DNA of 64,000 bases from Tribonema minus (Eukaryota > Sar > Xanthophyceae > Tribonematales > Tribonemataceae), in NCBI GenBank assembly GCA_017506865.1, contig JAFCMP010000112.1:1116001-1180000 (forward strand), written 5' to 3'. The notes beneath the pieces are model-generated. The model saw only the letters and a list, made by a program, of their open reading frames with translations, was not told where the DNA came from and made no database searches. Positions 38,417 to 47,219 of this stretch are shown piece by piece. Numbering within the stretch: the first letter of the stretch is position 1; the number at the start of each line of letters is the position of its first letter. The translations under genes were made by a program, and so were the position numbers.

Positions 38417-39718
38417 TCAATTGTAGAAATTGGCTACGATATACTTTGTCTCACGCAGAACCCTCGCATTGTCTGCACCTTGCATGCCTGTCTGCCTACC
38501 TTGATAGTACACGGTCGGCGAAGAGAAGTAAGGTACGCGCATTGCGCCGGTACAAGAGTAAGACATGACAGAGCGAAAGTACGGCGGATCGACTTCTCCA
38601 CTGCAGTAGCGGTAGCCCATGGCATAAGGCCAAGTAGCTGATGCGTCGGTGTTCCCAACATCGTGTCTAGCACCCATGTTGTGGCCAATCTCGTGAATGT
38701 GTGAAAACTGCGCAAAGCAACCACCGTACACTACTGAGTAAGCGTACTCCCTGAAGGAAGACGATGGGGACTGCATGAGACTGCCAAATCCACAGTACTG
38801 CGCATTATCAATTACAACCTGCACCAAGTCGGCCTTATACAATTTGCGAGCAGCTGCAATGCCTGGCATTTCGCCCTGGCTGAGGGCGTTTAGCGCAGCG
38901 ACATGCCCTTCATTGTCATAGTTCCAGTTCACATGCATGATCCGCGCAGCAGCAATCTTGAAACCGACACCACTGTTTGAAAGCGCCTGGTTTGCACTCG
39001 CGAGAGCACCTACAATCATGCTCCGTATCGTAGATTGCCCCCACCTGTCTCTCGTTGGCGTAGTGTAGGCAAACAGGACACGTATCACCGAGCCATCATC
39101 CAGTCTCCGTCCACTTGGAAGTATAACAGCGCCGTCATGGTGATACACATCACCATTTTCGACTATGGAAGACAGGGCCGCAATGTCCTGGTCTGGCTCA
39201 TGTAAAATCCGTTGAACGTCGCGGGGCTCGTACTCGTCTCGCGCGTCCGCCTTCAGAGACACAATCCACGTACTCTCGCCATCGCAGTCGGCGATCGACC
39301 TTATGACATCCTGCTTACCGTCCTCATCTTCACCGAGTGACACCAGAAAATGAAATATTTCAGGATCACACTCCACGTTCCATACAACAGTGAGTGATCC
39401 TTGGTCGTCTATCATCTCACCAGTCCAGACGTGCCTCTCGTCAAACCTGCCAAAGTACTCATATGATGTCCTAAACGCAATGTACTCTGTGCCAGAGTGC
39501 TCAAATTGAATGTGATCAAGCTGTGGAGACATGATGCTGCAGTCGATGATAGTGCGCTGTGCGTGCACGACGTTTACTTTCGAGTCTCTCACGTACTTGT
39601 CAAAGATGTGCTGGTCATTTTTGTCAAACCTGGGGTCACGCTGAGTGTCTTCTGAGGTAAACAGAACATGAGAGGCAGCGCACAGCGCCGCGCATGACGC
39701 AAACAGCAATGGCCGCAT
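38417..39718 (-). CDS. Secreted reprolysin-like zinc metalloprotease
   Basis: The protein has 433 residues. A signal peptide (residues 1-16) is followed by a pro-region without a clear Cys switch. The catalytic motif is HEIGHNMGARH (342-352), the metzincin HExxHxxGxxH. The Met-turn is SVMSYS, about 30 residues further. The end is short, with no disintegrin domain. The size fits the M12B/pappalysin-like branch. A role in degrading host surface or matrix proteins at entry or exit is inferred from secretion. The 5' side is an AT-rich spacer shared with the divergent gene. Confidence 0.83.
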   Translation of the reverse strand: MRPLLFASCAALCAASHVLFTSEDTQRDPRFDKNDQHIFDKYVRDSKVNVVHAQRTIIDCSIMSPQLDHIQFEHSGTEYIAFRTSYEYFGRFDERHVWTGEMIDDQGSLTVVWNVECDPEIFHFLVSLGEDEDGKQDVIRSIADCDGESTWIVSLKADARDEYEPRDVQRILHEPDQDIAALSSIVENGDVYHHDGAVILPSGRRLDDGSVIRVLFAYTTPTRDRWGQSTIRSMIVGALASANQALSNSGVGFKIAAARIMHVNWNYDNEGHVAALNALSQGEMPGIAAARKLYKADLVQVVIDNAQYCGFGSLMQSPSSSFREYAYSVVYGGCFAQFSHIHEIGHNMGARHDVGNTDASATWPYAMGYRYCSGEVDPPYFRSVMSYSCTGAMRVPYFSSPTVYYQGRQTGMQGADNARVLRETKYIVANFYN

Positions 39719-39788
39719 TTTTTAATTATATCAAAAATATTTTAAATTTATTAAATCAAACTTGAAGGAGGACTGCTCCACACATAGC

Positions 39789-40550
39789 ATGACTACTGAA
39801 GATGACCTGAGGCTGCTCGTATTTGCCAACCCACACATACTCCTGGAAGGCAACACGGCACAAGCCAAGACCGTCATCAACCATCTCGGCTTTGTGGTCA
39901 TCGAAAATGCGTTTTCGCGGGATAAGTACTACGCCATGATGCGATCTGTTGTTTGGGGTCTACAAGAGACGTGTGGGCAGCAGCTGGATCATCAGAATCT
40001 ATGCAATCAACTCTGGGGCCAGGAGCCCTATGATGTCGAGGACGGTGAGATACCGCCACCGGCAACACGGTTCATTGACAGATTTGAACGCAGACCAGGA
40101 GGCGAGATCGTGTCCAAGAGCCATAACTTCAACAAGACAGTCTTCGAAGCGATATGCTCGGCCCTGCAAGACGATGTCCACGCCGTCATTCAAGTGCTGT
40201 GTGGCGACCAACACCCATCCAACCCCAGATTCTTCATGAGCGAATTCTCGTCTGAAGGCGGCGATGCCATGTTCGTCGGCAAACGGAACATGGCACACAT
40301 ATACAGAGTATTCCTGCTGGTGGAACCGGGCAACAGAAAATTGTGTTTCAAGCCAAGAGGATACAATGGGTACCTTGGCATACGAAGCGGCTGCAACGGG
40401 TCATGGGGCACGCTTGTAATATCCAAGATGGCTACACCACACAAGGAAGTCATATGTGCCAGTCCATGTGAGGGCGACGCGTTCTGCAGAGAGTGCCCAG
40501 GAGATGCAAGAGTCGGTGCGGCCTTCTTCAGATGCGCCTTCACGCTATAA
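39789..40550 (+). CDS. Unknown protein, weakly like PhyH dioxygenases
   Basis: The protein has 253 residues. The start of the folded part (NHLGFVVIENAFSRDKYY) resembles the opening strand of phytanoyl-CoA-dioxygenase-type enzymes, which are common in giant viruses. I do not find the HxD...H iron ligands, so the call stays open. The end is Cys-rich (CASPCEGDAFCRECPGD). The start was chosen at the ATG after CACATAG; a TTG start would add nine codons. Confidence 0.5.
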   Translation: MTTEDDLRLLVFANPHILLEGNTAQAKTVINHLGFVVIENAFSRDKYYAMMRSVVWGLQETCGQQLDHQNLCNQLWGQEPYDVEDGEIPPPATRFIDRFERRPGGEIVSKSHNFNKTVFEAICSALQDDVHAVIQVLCGDQHPSNPRFFMSEFSSEGGDAMFVGKRNMAHIYRVFLLVEPGNRKLCFKPRGYNGYLGIRSGCNGSWGTLVISKMATPHKEVICASPCEGDAFCRECPGDARVGAAFFRCAFTL

Positions 40551-40586
40551 ATATATGCTCTATTTACATTCGACACTGACGTACGA

Positions 40587-41156
40587 TTACGCGACCATCG
40601 GGCGACCGTACACCTGCATCAGAGGCTTTCTCAACCTACGGATTTTGCATGCAATCGTATGGCGTGTCGCAGGTGATCGATCTGAATCAAAATACTCAAT
40701 GTGAAGGCCGCGCACGGCCTGTTCTAAGCCTTGCAAGTCTGTTTCTACTGGCAGTGACTTATCGCCGTTTTCAACGAGGCTATGCGCTTCCTCCAGTAGC
40801 CCTTGAATGGTGAGCAGATGCTTGAGAAGGCAATCGTGACAAGCTCGCTCACTGTCGAACAAATGCGCTTCCAGTAAGCACATCTGTTTCAGTGCGTCGT
40901 GTACATTCTGATAGCCCCTCATAATCGGAATCAATGCAACTTTGCGTTTTTGTATGATATTGCCGGCGACGGCGACCATGTCGCTCGAGGCCGTGTCGGC
41001 GCCTGGTGCCCTTGTGGCGATTGACTCGGGTGCGTCAGTTGGAGCCGTGGACCCATGTGGTGATTTCGTCTGCACAGCAGTCAATGCCACTCCGGCACCG
41101 ATGACGCCGAGAGCTAGCACAAGTATTATGACCAGGATCCGTGTCCAGTCTGGCAT
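40587..41156 (-). CDS. Membrane-anchored protein, unknown
   Basis: The protein has 189 residues. One strong membrane helix (ILVIILVLALGVIGAGVALTA) near the N-terminus is followed by a Thr/Pro/Ala linker and a helical domain with conserved-looking Cys (CLLEAHLFDSERACHDC). The start is the ATG giving MPDWTR. The shared promoter-type motif upstream excludes the longer frame. Confidence 0.6.
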   Translation of the reverse strand: MPDWTRILVIILVLALGVIGAGVALTAVQTKSPHGSTAPTDAPESIATRAPGADTASSDMVAVAGNIIQKRKVALIPIMRGYQNVHDALKQMCLLEAHLFDSERACHDCLLKHLLTIQGLLEEAHSLVENGDKSLPVETDLQGLEQAVRGLHIEYFDSDRSPATRHTIACKIRRLRKPLMQVYGRPMVA

Positions 41157-41174
41157 CGCTTTTTCACCAGTGTG

Positions 41175-41185
41175 CCAACATTTTT
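41175..41185 (-). promoter_or_regulatory. Candidate late promoter, AAAAATGTTGG
   Basis: This minus-strand match to the shared motif ends 18 bp before the ATG at 41156. Confidence 0.5.
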
Positions 41186-41234
41186 GTTCACAGAAAAACA
41201 CTTTTGCAAGCAAGCACGCAAGCAAACAGGACAC

Positions 41235-41682
41235 TCATCCGAGGACACGATAGAGTACATCGATTGCATTGATTGCGCGTGTGTGTAGCAAACCGCAGAG
41301 CAGAGCGGTGTGAAGGGTGTGAGGCGTTGGCTATAGATAAACACAACGGAGTCCGTTGGTGGGCAAGCGCGTGGGCGCTTATAACGCACTTCCTGTTTTG
41401 CAAACACTGGCCCAAAATAACAGTGTGAACGCAGCCACACAGAAAACCGTATCATCAAAAACTGAATGGCTACCACACTCGAATCGCTTGCATCAAGGGA
41501 CTCAAAGCTGTCAAAAGCCCCCTCTCTCTCTTCTGGCGACCGTGAACACTACTCTCGGCGCGCACCTCGATAAGATACCAAGCATGTCACCTTCGGCCAT
41601 ATCGCTGGAAGCGGGACACACCAGCTGCTGCTGAAAACAAAAGGAGGTGGTACCGCACCTCACAGAACTAGATGCGACTCTC
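41235..41682. other. Gap without a confident gene
   Basis: I see no convincing gene here. A 35-codon plus-strand frame (41467-41574, starting MATTLES) reads well but is short and has no promoter motif. A minus-strand pyrimidine-rich TTTTGTTTTCAG at about 41625-41640 looks like a 3' splice site, but no partner donor with matching phase was found. Confidence 0.4.
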
Positions 41683-42135
41683 TCAGACACTCAGAACGCC
41701 AACAACGTTCTCTCGAGTGGCGACAGCGTAGACTACTCTGGGGGAGCTCCTGAACCAGAAAAAGTTGCAGTTGGTGAAGAACTCGTCGTCAATGCTGACT
41801 GCGATGTTGTCCAGGGTGACCACTTGATTGCTCGCCCTATCGTCCCGGTTGTCTCGAACCGATGTAATGAAGGTGCTGATCGCCTCACGCGTGTTGGTGA
41901 TCCGCCGACTGTGCTGGCGTCTATTCTGCCCCCCGCCAACCACTCGTTTCTTGATGACCATGGCCTTGGCCATGATGAACATGGCCGGCACCTCGATTTT
42001 GTTGAACCGCTGTATCGGGATAGAGTCCTGGCCCTGCTGATCACTGGCTGCCGGTATGAGATGAGGCTGCTGTACCATGGTGGCCATTGCTGCCGCTGGA
42101 GCGAGCGAGTGTGGTTGTGATTCGGTCTCCGCCAT
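41683..42135 (-). CDS. Unknown 150-residue protein
   Basis: The protein starts MAETESQPH with an Ala/Met-rich N-terminus, continues with FNKIEVPAMFIMAKAMVIKKRVVGGG, and ends FWFRSSPRVVYAVATRENVVGVLSV. A strand-rich core is likely. No family is recognised. The ATG directly follows TTTA in an AT-rich start region. Confidence 0.5.
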   Translation of the reverse strand: MAETESQPHSLAPAAAMATMVQQPHLIPAASDQQGQDSIPIQRFNKIEVPAMFIMAKAMVIKKRVVGGGQNRRQHSRRITNTREAISTFITSVRDNRDDRASNQVVTLDNIAVSIDDEFFTNCNFFWFRSSPRVVYAVATRENVVGVLSV

Positions 42136-42484
42136 TAAATTCCATCGGTGAAAAGCCTTCACTGACGCATTTGCAGGGGTTGAAAGGAATAAAGTTGACA
42201 AAAGCGCGAAAGGCCGCGCGGCATTTAAGGACGCTATTTGCAGTCAACAGCGCTGTTTGCAGTTGTTGTCGATCGCTTGTTCTGGTGTCAGCAGGCGCGA
42301 TGATGCAGGGGCATGCAGAGTAGGCCAACGCATGCTGGTAATAGCCAACAGCAAATGTGACGAGCATATGCCCCCCAAGACTTGCCGTTTCCGGCAAAAA
42401 GTCTGTGTTAGCGTGCTTCACCTATCTAATGCAAACCTCAACGCTCCTTACGTGCTACACGTGTTGCGATATGTCAAAGTACGA
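42136..42484. other. Gap, nothing recognisable
   Basis: Open frames on both strands are short and have poor composition (Cys/His/Ala-rich). The right end merges into the AT-rich element. Confidence 0.5.
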
Positions 42485-42835
42485 CACCTACACTCTTGCT
42501 AAACTTGTGAATTTTTTTGTCTTCACTTAATTATTTTGATCTCTGTAGGCAATAGTCTCACAGAGAGAGACAGCAAGATCAGGGTGTAGCTTGGCTGAAA
42601 GTCCCTCGGAATTATTTCCAGTAATATTCAGTTAATTAAGGTGAATTAAATAACTGTCAGTATTGTCGTATATCCTAAATCCTCGCCCAATCCTGGAAAA
42701 ATAACTTTTGGGAAATCATCGGGTCATTATGAAATGAAGCTCGGGTAGTTATGTAGATTAGCAAGTCACTAGGGTGAAAAATTGAAGCATACAGGTGCAT
42801 CTATGTAGCACAATTGGGGGGAGTCTTTCAGCACA
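42485..42835 (+). repeat. Dispersed AT-rich element, copy 3
   Basis: Core and 3' part are as in copy 1, including GGGTAGTTATGTAGA and CAAGTCACTAGG. It is followed at 42836-42960 by its minisatellite of AGCACTTGCGAAG units. Confidence 0.85.
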
Positions 42836-42960
42836 CAGCACTTGCGAAGAGCACTTGCGAAGAGCACTTGCAATGAGCACTCGCGAAGAGAGCTTGCGAA
42901 GAGCACTTGCAATGAGCACTCGCAAAGAGCACTTGCAAAGAGCACTTGCGAAGGGTGCTT
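42836..42960 (+). repeat. Minisatellite tail of element copy 3
   Basis: About ten units of GAGCACTTGCGAA or GAGCACTCGCGAA. Confidence 0.85.
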
Positions 42961-42985
42961 GCTTTCAATGTGAACCTCAGGTGTC

Positions 42986-43234
42986 ATGTCCATAAACTTC
43001 AATTTTCATGATGTGCTCACATACCCTAGCCACCGGTTCTTGTTGACGCTTGTCATCCGCATAGTGCTCGGCATTGTAAAGTATGTGCTCGACAAAGGTA
43101 TCATTGCTACAATGTGTGGATCGGCGTACATTGCGAGCTCTGAGATAGGTAAGCACAGCATCATGTCCATTGTGTCTCTGGTGTCGAGCTACTATAACTA
43201 TTTTTGCCATGACACCTTGCGCGTCAATGTGTGA
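42986..43234 (+). CDS. Possible small membrane protein
   Basis: The 82-residue frame begins right after the minisatellite. It has hydrophobic segments (FLLTLVIRIVLGIVKYVL and MSIVSLVSSYYNYF). It could be a real two-pass protein or a chance frame; the reverse frame is also open but less plausible. Confidence 0.35.
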   Translation: MSINFNFHDVLTYPSHRFLLTLVIRIVLGIVKYVLDKGIIATMCGSAYIASSEIGKHSIMSIVSLVSSYYNYFCHDTLRVNV

Positions 43235-43328
43235 GCGCATACAATGCATGCAAAGACACCGACAGCCATCAAAGACACAAAAGACACATATGACACACAA
43301 GATGCACTGGACTCAATGGTGTCTGTAT

Positions 43329-44072
43329 TTACACAGTGATCTTGCTCACGCTCAGGTGCGTGCCGATCAGATGCCCGGCACAGAGTGCCATGGCCACAAA
43401 AGACTCAAGTCCTACCACGCTTGTCAACGCAATGCCTGTGCCCATGCCGATCATGCTGGATACGATATTCTGCGAGCCCTTCTTTACAGTCACATCGGCC
43501 AGGTTTTTACCAAGAGCCAAATGACTATGAATGGTTGCCCTTGACGCACTCGCCGCCAGAAAGGACACATTCTTCAGGCCATTAGAAACACTGGCTAGCA
43601 TCAAGAAGGCGGATGGTGCCATTGGTGCAATCATCTCCAGTACGACAGAAGCGTCCAACACAGCCGCGGACACGAAAATCCAGAGCCTAGGATTTGTGTC
43701 AAACCGTGTACCGACTACACTTGAGAACATGATGCCGCCAAATTGCCCAATCCCATCCTTCAGCACCCACGCTGTCGAAGCTGCCAATGGTGCTGACACG
43801 TCCATGCCGGCCGCACAGAACAGAGCTTGAGTCCCGAACACGCTCGCTGCTGAACCGCATATGGAAGCGACAAACTGCCAGCCTGCATAACGAGCATACT
43901 CTGGTCTTACTGACACAGGGTAGTCCACTGGCAACAACAGCTTCAAAGGGCTGAAGCCGGTGTCAGTCGACTCCCTGGTGTCTCTGTGGTGCCTGATTTG
44001 TACAAGCTGTGCCATGTGCCCACAGCGCCATGACGATGCAATGGCGCGCTTCGCCAGCATGGAGCACAGCAT
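43329..44072 (-). CDS. RUS/DUF647-family protein
   Basis: The protein has 247 residues. The central part is the DUF647 (Root UVB Sensitive) signature: LPVDYPVSVRPEYARY with WQF (49-67), then STAWVLKDGIGQFGGI (99-114), then GTRFDTNPRLW (121-131), then LGKNLADVTVKKGSQN (187-202). This family occurs in plants, algae, protists and animals, in plants linked to UV-B and vitamin B6 signalling, and its molecular activity is not settled. Length is reduced at the C-terminus compared with eukaryotic members of about 400-500 residues. It is an intronless, evidently captured eukaryotic gene. A GTG start seven codons upstream was rejected. Confidence 0.88.
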   Translation of the reverse strand: MLCSMLAKRAIASSWRCGHMAQLVQIRHHRDTRESTDTGFSPLKLLLPVDYPVSVRPEYARYAGWQFVASICGSAASVFGTQALFCAAGMDVSAPLAASTAWVLKDGIGQFGGIMFSSVVGTRFDTNPRLWIFVSAAVLDASVVLEMIAPMAPSAFLMLASVSNGLKNVSFLAASASRATIHSHLALGKNLADVTVKKGSQNIVSSMIGMGTGIALTSVVGLESFVAMALCAGHLIGTHLSVSKITV

Positions 44073-44123
44073 ATTCCGAAGAGTGACGCGCACCTAATTT
44101 TTCATAAAACAGGCAAAAATAAT

Positions 44124-44546
44124 TTATTTGAATTGTTTCAAAAAAACATGAAACATTCTCGACTCGTTCTCTTTCAACCTTTGTTTCAATATGCTTGCAA
44201 AGATAGGGTTGTCGTGATTGACGCTCCAGATCGAGTCCGTGCGGACCACTCGGTCATTGTCTTCCACCACTATGTTAAATATATGAAGCGCATTGCAGCC
44301 ATGCCACACATAACGGTTCTCTACTACGAGGCACTGTGGTGATGCCATGTGAGCGCGACTCTGCAGCAGCCAGGTGTCCATACCATGTCTTTTAGTGAAC
44401 GGTGTCACTTTGGTGCACTGGTATACCTGGTACACCACATTGCTGTTCATCACATGTGACACAGCGTGCATCGTGTTGTCATGATATCGCGCTGCAAACG
44501 TGGCCAGAACGCCCGTGTACACTGATTGAACAAGTTTTGATAACAT
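44124..44546 (-). CDS. Unknown 140-residue protein
   Basis: The protein starts MLSKLVQSVYTGVLATF. The body is rich in His, Asn and Val (NTMHAVSHVMNSNVVYQVYQC), with a charged end KQRLKENESRMFHVFLKQFK. A small membrane-active or structural protein is possible. It diverges from the glycosyltransferase across a 57-bp AT-rich spacer. No family is recognised. Confidence 0.5.
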   Translation of the reverse strand: MLSKLVQSVYTGVLATFAARYHDNTMHAVSHVMNSNVVYQVYQCTKVTPFTKRHGMDTWLLQSRAHMASPQCLVVENRYVWHGCNALHIFNIVVEDNDRVVRTDSIWSVNHDNPIFASILKQRLKENESRMFHVFLKQFK

Positions 44547-44603
44547 TATGTTTAATGAGAAGAAAATATTATATGTGTGAGTGTTAAAGCATATACAACA
44601 ACC

Positions 44604-45473
44604 ATGGACGGCAAGATCATCAGCGAAGAAGCGGCACAACAGCTGTCGCAGATGGACGGCAAGTCCAAGCACCGTGCTGAGGTGCTTGTAGCCACTCCGT
44701 GCTACAACGCATCGTTGTCCGTGCAGTATTTTGAGAGCGTGATGCGCGCGATCGCTGTCGCCGAGGCACATAACATCGGTATCCATGTTACCACGATCTC
44801 CACAGAGTCGCTGATCACACGCGCCAGGAATATGCAAGCGGCGCTGCTGTTGAACAACAAGGTTTTTTCACATCTGTGCTTCATAGACTCCGACATTGGC
44901 TTTTCGCCTGAAGCGATCATCGATCTGATTGATGCGGACTTTGATGTCTCTGCGTGCCCTTATCCGCGCAAGTCTTATGATTTTGCAAAGTTCAAGGCAG
45001 CGAAGACTGATGACATGCGAGAGTGCATGTCATACATCCTGAACATTTTTGGCTCTACAGCTCAAGTGGACCCTACAGTATCACTGCCAATGTTCAAGAG
45101 CCATTTTGTCAAAGTGAACGAGGCAGGCACAGGATTCATGTGCATAAAGAGGAATGTGCTGGAGCGGATGGCGCAGGCTTACCCCGAGCTGCAGCACCGC
45201 CTCGACACGCCGGTAGAGGGTACTGGTGATATTCTGCACTCGTTCTTTGACACTATGATCGAGCCTGGGACCAGGCGCTACCTGAGCGAGGATTACGCTT
45301 TCTGCCGCAGGTGGAAGGATATGGGAGGCAGTGTGTACCTCAACACTAGGGTCAACTTGACTCACTCCGGCAACCATTTGTTCACCGGCGATTTTGTCAA
45401 GAGCATCACGCAGAAAACGCAGACTGAAGAGGACAATGTGAAGACACAGATGATGATGACCACAGTGGATTAA
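44604..45473 (+). CDS. GT-A type glycosyltransferase
   Basis: The protein has 289 residues. The fold begins at AEVLVATPCYN (nucleotide-sugar strand) and has the metal-binding D-x-D in CFIDSDIGF, followed by the acceptor region ACPYPRKSYD and a catalytic-type acid in LSEDYAFCRRW. This pattern matches family 2-related glycosyltransferases found in giant viruses and phages. A cytosolic role in decorating virion proteins is inferred; sugar and acceptor are unknown. The start at ACCATGG was preferred over one nine codons earlier. Confidence 0.8.
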   Translation: MDGKIISEEAAQQLSQMDGKSKHRAEVLVATPCYNASLSVQYFESVMRAIAVAEAHNIGIHVTTISTESLITRARNMQAALLLNNKVFSHLCFIDSDIGFSPEAIIDLIDADFDVSACPYPRKSYDFAKFKAAKTDDMRECMSYILNIFGSTAQVDPTVSLPMFKSHFVKVNEAGTGFMCIKRNVLERMAQAYPELQHRLDTPVEGTGDILHSFFDTMIEPGTRRYLSEDYAFCRRWKDMGGSVYLNTRVNLTHSGNHLFTGDFVKSITQKTQTEEDNVKTQMMMTTVD

Positions 45474-45699
45474 GTGGACTCCAGGGATTTGTGTGATGCT
45501 ATCTTCACCGTTACAGCATGGTACGTCAACAAGTACATAGTCGGCATCTGTAGGTGTGATCGGCATGTGCAAAGTCATGCCAAGAATATAAAAGGTGATA
45601 CCATGTGGCGGTTGTTAATGCGCTTTGTGGTGAACATGTTTAGCACAGAGCAACCATATTTGAAGCAGCAAAAGGCAAAGAGCAAATGATGAAATGTAT

Positions 45700-46683
45700 T
45701 TAAGAGTCGGAGCAGCTGAGGTCCTGTGTGCACACGGAGCTACTGGACACGCTGGCTCGCAGCGTGCAAACGAGCTCGTTGTCGTACAACTCGAACACTA
45801 TCGTGCTAATGCGCCTGGTGCTACCGGCCTTCCTAATATCACACTTGAGGCTTTCTAGGCCCTTGAGCTTTACTTGGCATGTCTCGGTGCGTATGTGATC
45901 GTCTAGTATCTTGCCTAAGACGCTGCGCCATACACCACAGCTATTGCGTGCCCAGACCGCGCACACGTACGAGCAGTCCAGCTGCGACCCGCTGAATGCT
46001 GAGAATATATCAGGGCAAAGCCGCTGATCTAGAACCTAGCCTGCAATGAGAAGCTGCATGACGCCGTGTAGTATCATGGGCATGGATGGCACAATGGGCT
46101 CATCTGGGCGCCCGTGCAAAAAGTAGACTCCGGCGCAGCTACCTGTGTCCAGGTCCCTTGTTACCCGTGCATGCATGGCATTCAGGTAAGCGGTCTCCGG
46201 TCCCTGCCAGACTTGTGGCAGTGGCGCCGATCGAGCCAATAGTGCCTGGTAGATGAAGCCGTCTCGCTCGAACACTCTCGTCACCCCTGTCGCCAGAGGA
46301 AGCGCCAGGGCTGCAGGGACACTCTTCATGCCCTTGATGCGCCTGATGTTGTGGTAAAAGTAGAGGCCGTACTGGAGCGGTAATATGTCGAGGAACAGCG
46401 GGGCATCGATAGATTGGGACCTGACTGGCAGTCTGAGGCCTCCTCCGGGTAGCATGTCGTAGCCATCGGCATCCGCCAGCAGCTCTAGCTCCTGTAGCAG
46501 GTGTGTAGCGCATCCGTCAATGAACGGGCGGAGTCTTGTCGGCTCTAGTGTTAATGCCGGAGTTGCTGCTGCTGGTGGTGGTGGTGGTGGTGCTGGCGAA
46601 AACGGCTCCATGAACTTGAACGGAACATGCTTCTCGATGTTCACGCTAGCCCTGCTGCTGAACTTGTTGCTGGTATTGCCCAT
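45700..46683 (-). pseudogene. Myristoylation-signal protein with in-frame TAG
   Basis: The frame from 46683 starts MGNTSNKFSS, a consensus N-myristoylation site, and is followed by a Pro/Ala linker and a well-formed domain of about 150 residues. It ends at TAG (46036-46038), and the same frame stays open for another 111 codons to 45700 with coherent composition (FSAFSGSQLDCSYVCAVW, then ISTIVFELYDNEL) and no ATG. Either the amber codon is a recent nonsense mutation, or it is read through, or the downstream part is a remnant. The context after the TAG (GTTCTA) is not a classical readthrough signal. No family is recognised. Confidence 0.55.
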
Positions 46684-46738
46684 GATCCGAAATTTTGTGC
46701 CTGTAAGTTTGTGAGCCTTGGTATTATTTACCCAACAT

Positions 46739-47113
46739 AAATGTCCGCCTTTTGGTGCAAAAGACCGATGTTCAACCGCTCAAAACTGCTCAAAAAAGCG
46801 ACGACAATTTCCTCTCTTTCTATCGAGATATGAGGGAGCAGTTTGAGAACGACATTGCGCCAAAAGTATGGTGACATCAGGCTAACTACAAGGATGCGAG
46901 GTCCCAAGAGTAAGACAGGCATCACTGGAGTCTTCTGTGAGTTTGGAACCGAGCGCGTCACCACAAACTGTCGTTCCAGCGAAGCGAGCTGAATCTAACA
47001 GCGTGCATCGCTCATTGCTGTTTCTCTGCTTCACTCGAAGACATCAACAGGAAGCAGCAGTACCAAGAAATGTACAAGATCAAGCAAGCGCATCGAGGTC
47101 GTCGGCCTTTAAC
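46739..47113 (+). pseudogene. Possible decayed gene fragments
   Basis: Three pieces in different frames read like protein: one with DNFLSFYRDMREQFENDIAPK, one with RGPKSKTGITGVFCEFGTERVT, and one with SLEDINRKQQYQEMYKIKQAH. Stops and two frame changes separate them. This may be a broken gene, or coincidence in a 530-bp gap that otherwise holds nothing. Confidence 0.3.
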
Positions 47114-47219
47114 AGACCGGCATTTTTTAATATTCACATAAATATAAAATCCACCAAAAAAATAATATTGGTCCCTTTTATCTGACTGCTGTCTGCCCTC
47201 ACACTGCTCACACACCGCC

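Noticed and set aside
41647-42120. 157-residue plus-strand frame
   Set aside because: Reverse shadow of the minus-strand gene 41683-42135, which has a proper start context.
45603-45689. 28-codon frame after the glycosyltransferase
   Set aside because: Too short and without motif or promoter match; may still be a micro-protein.
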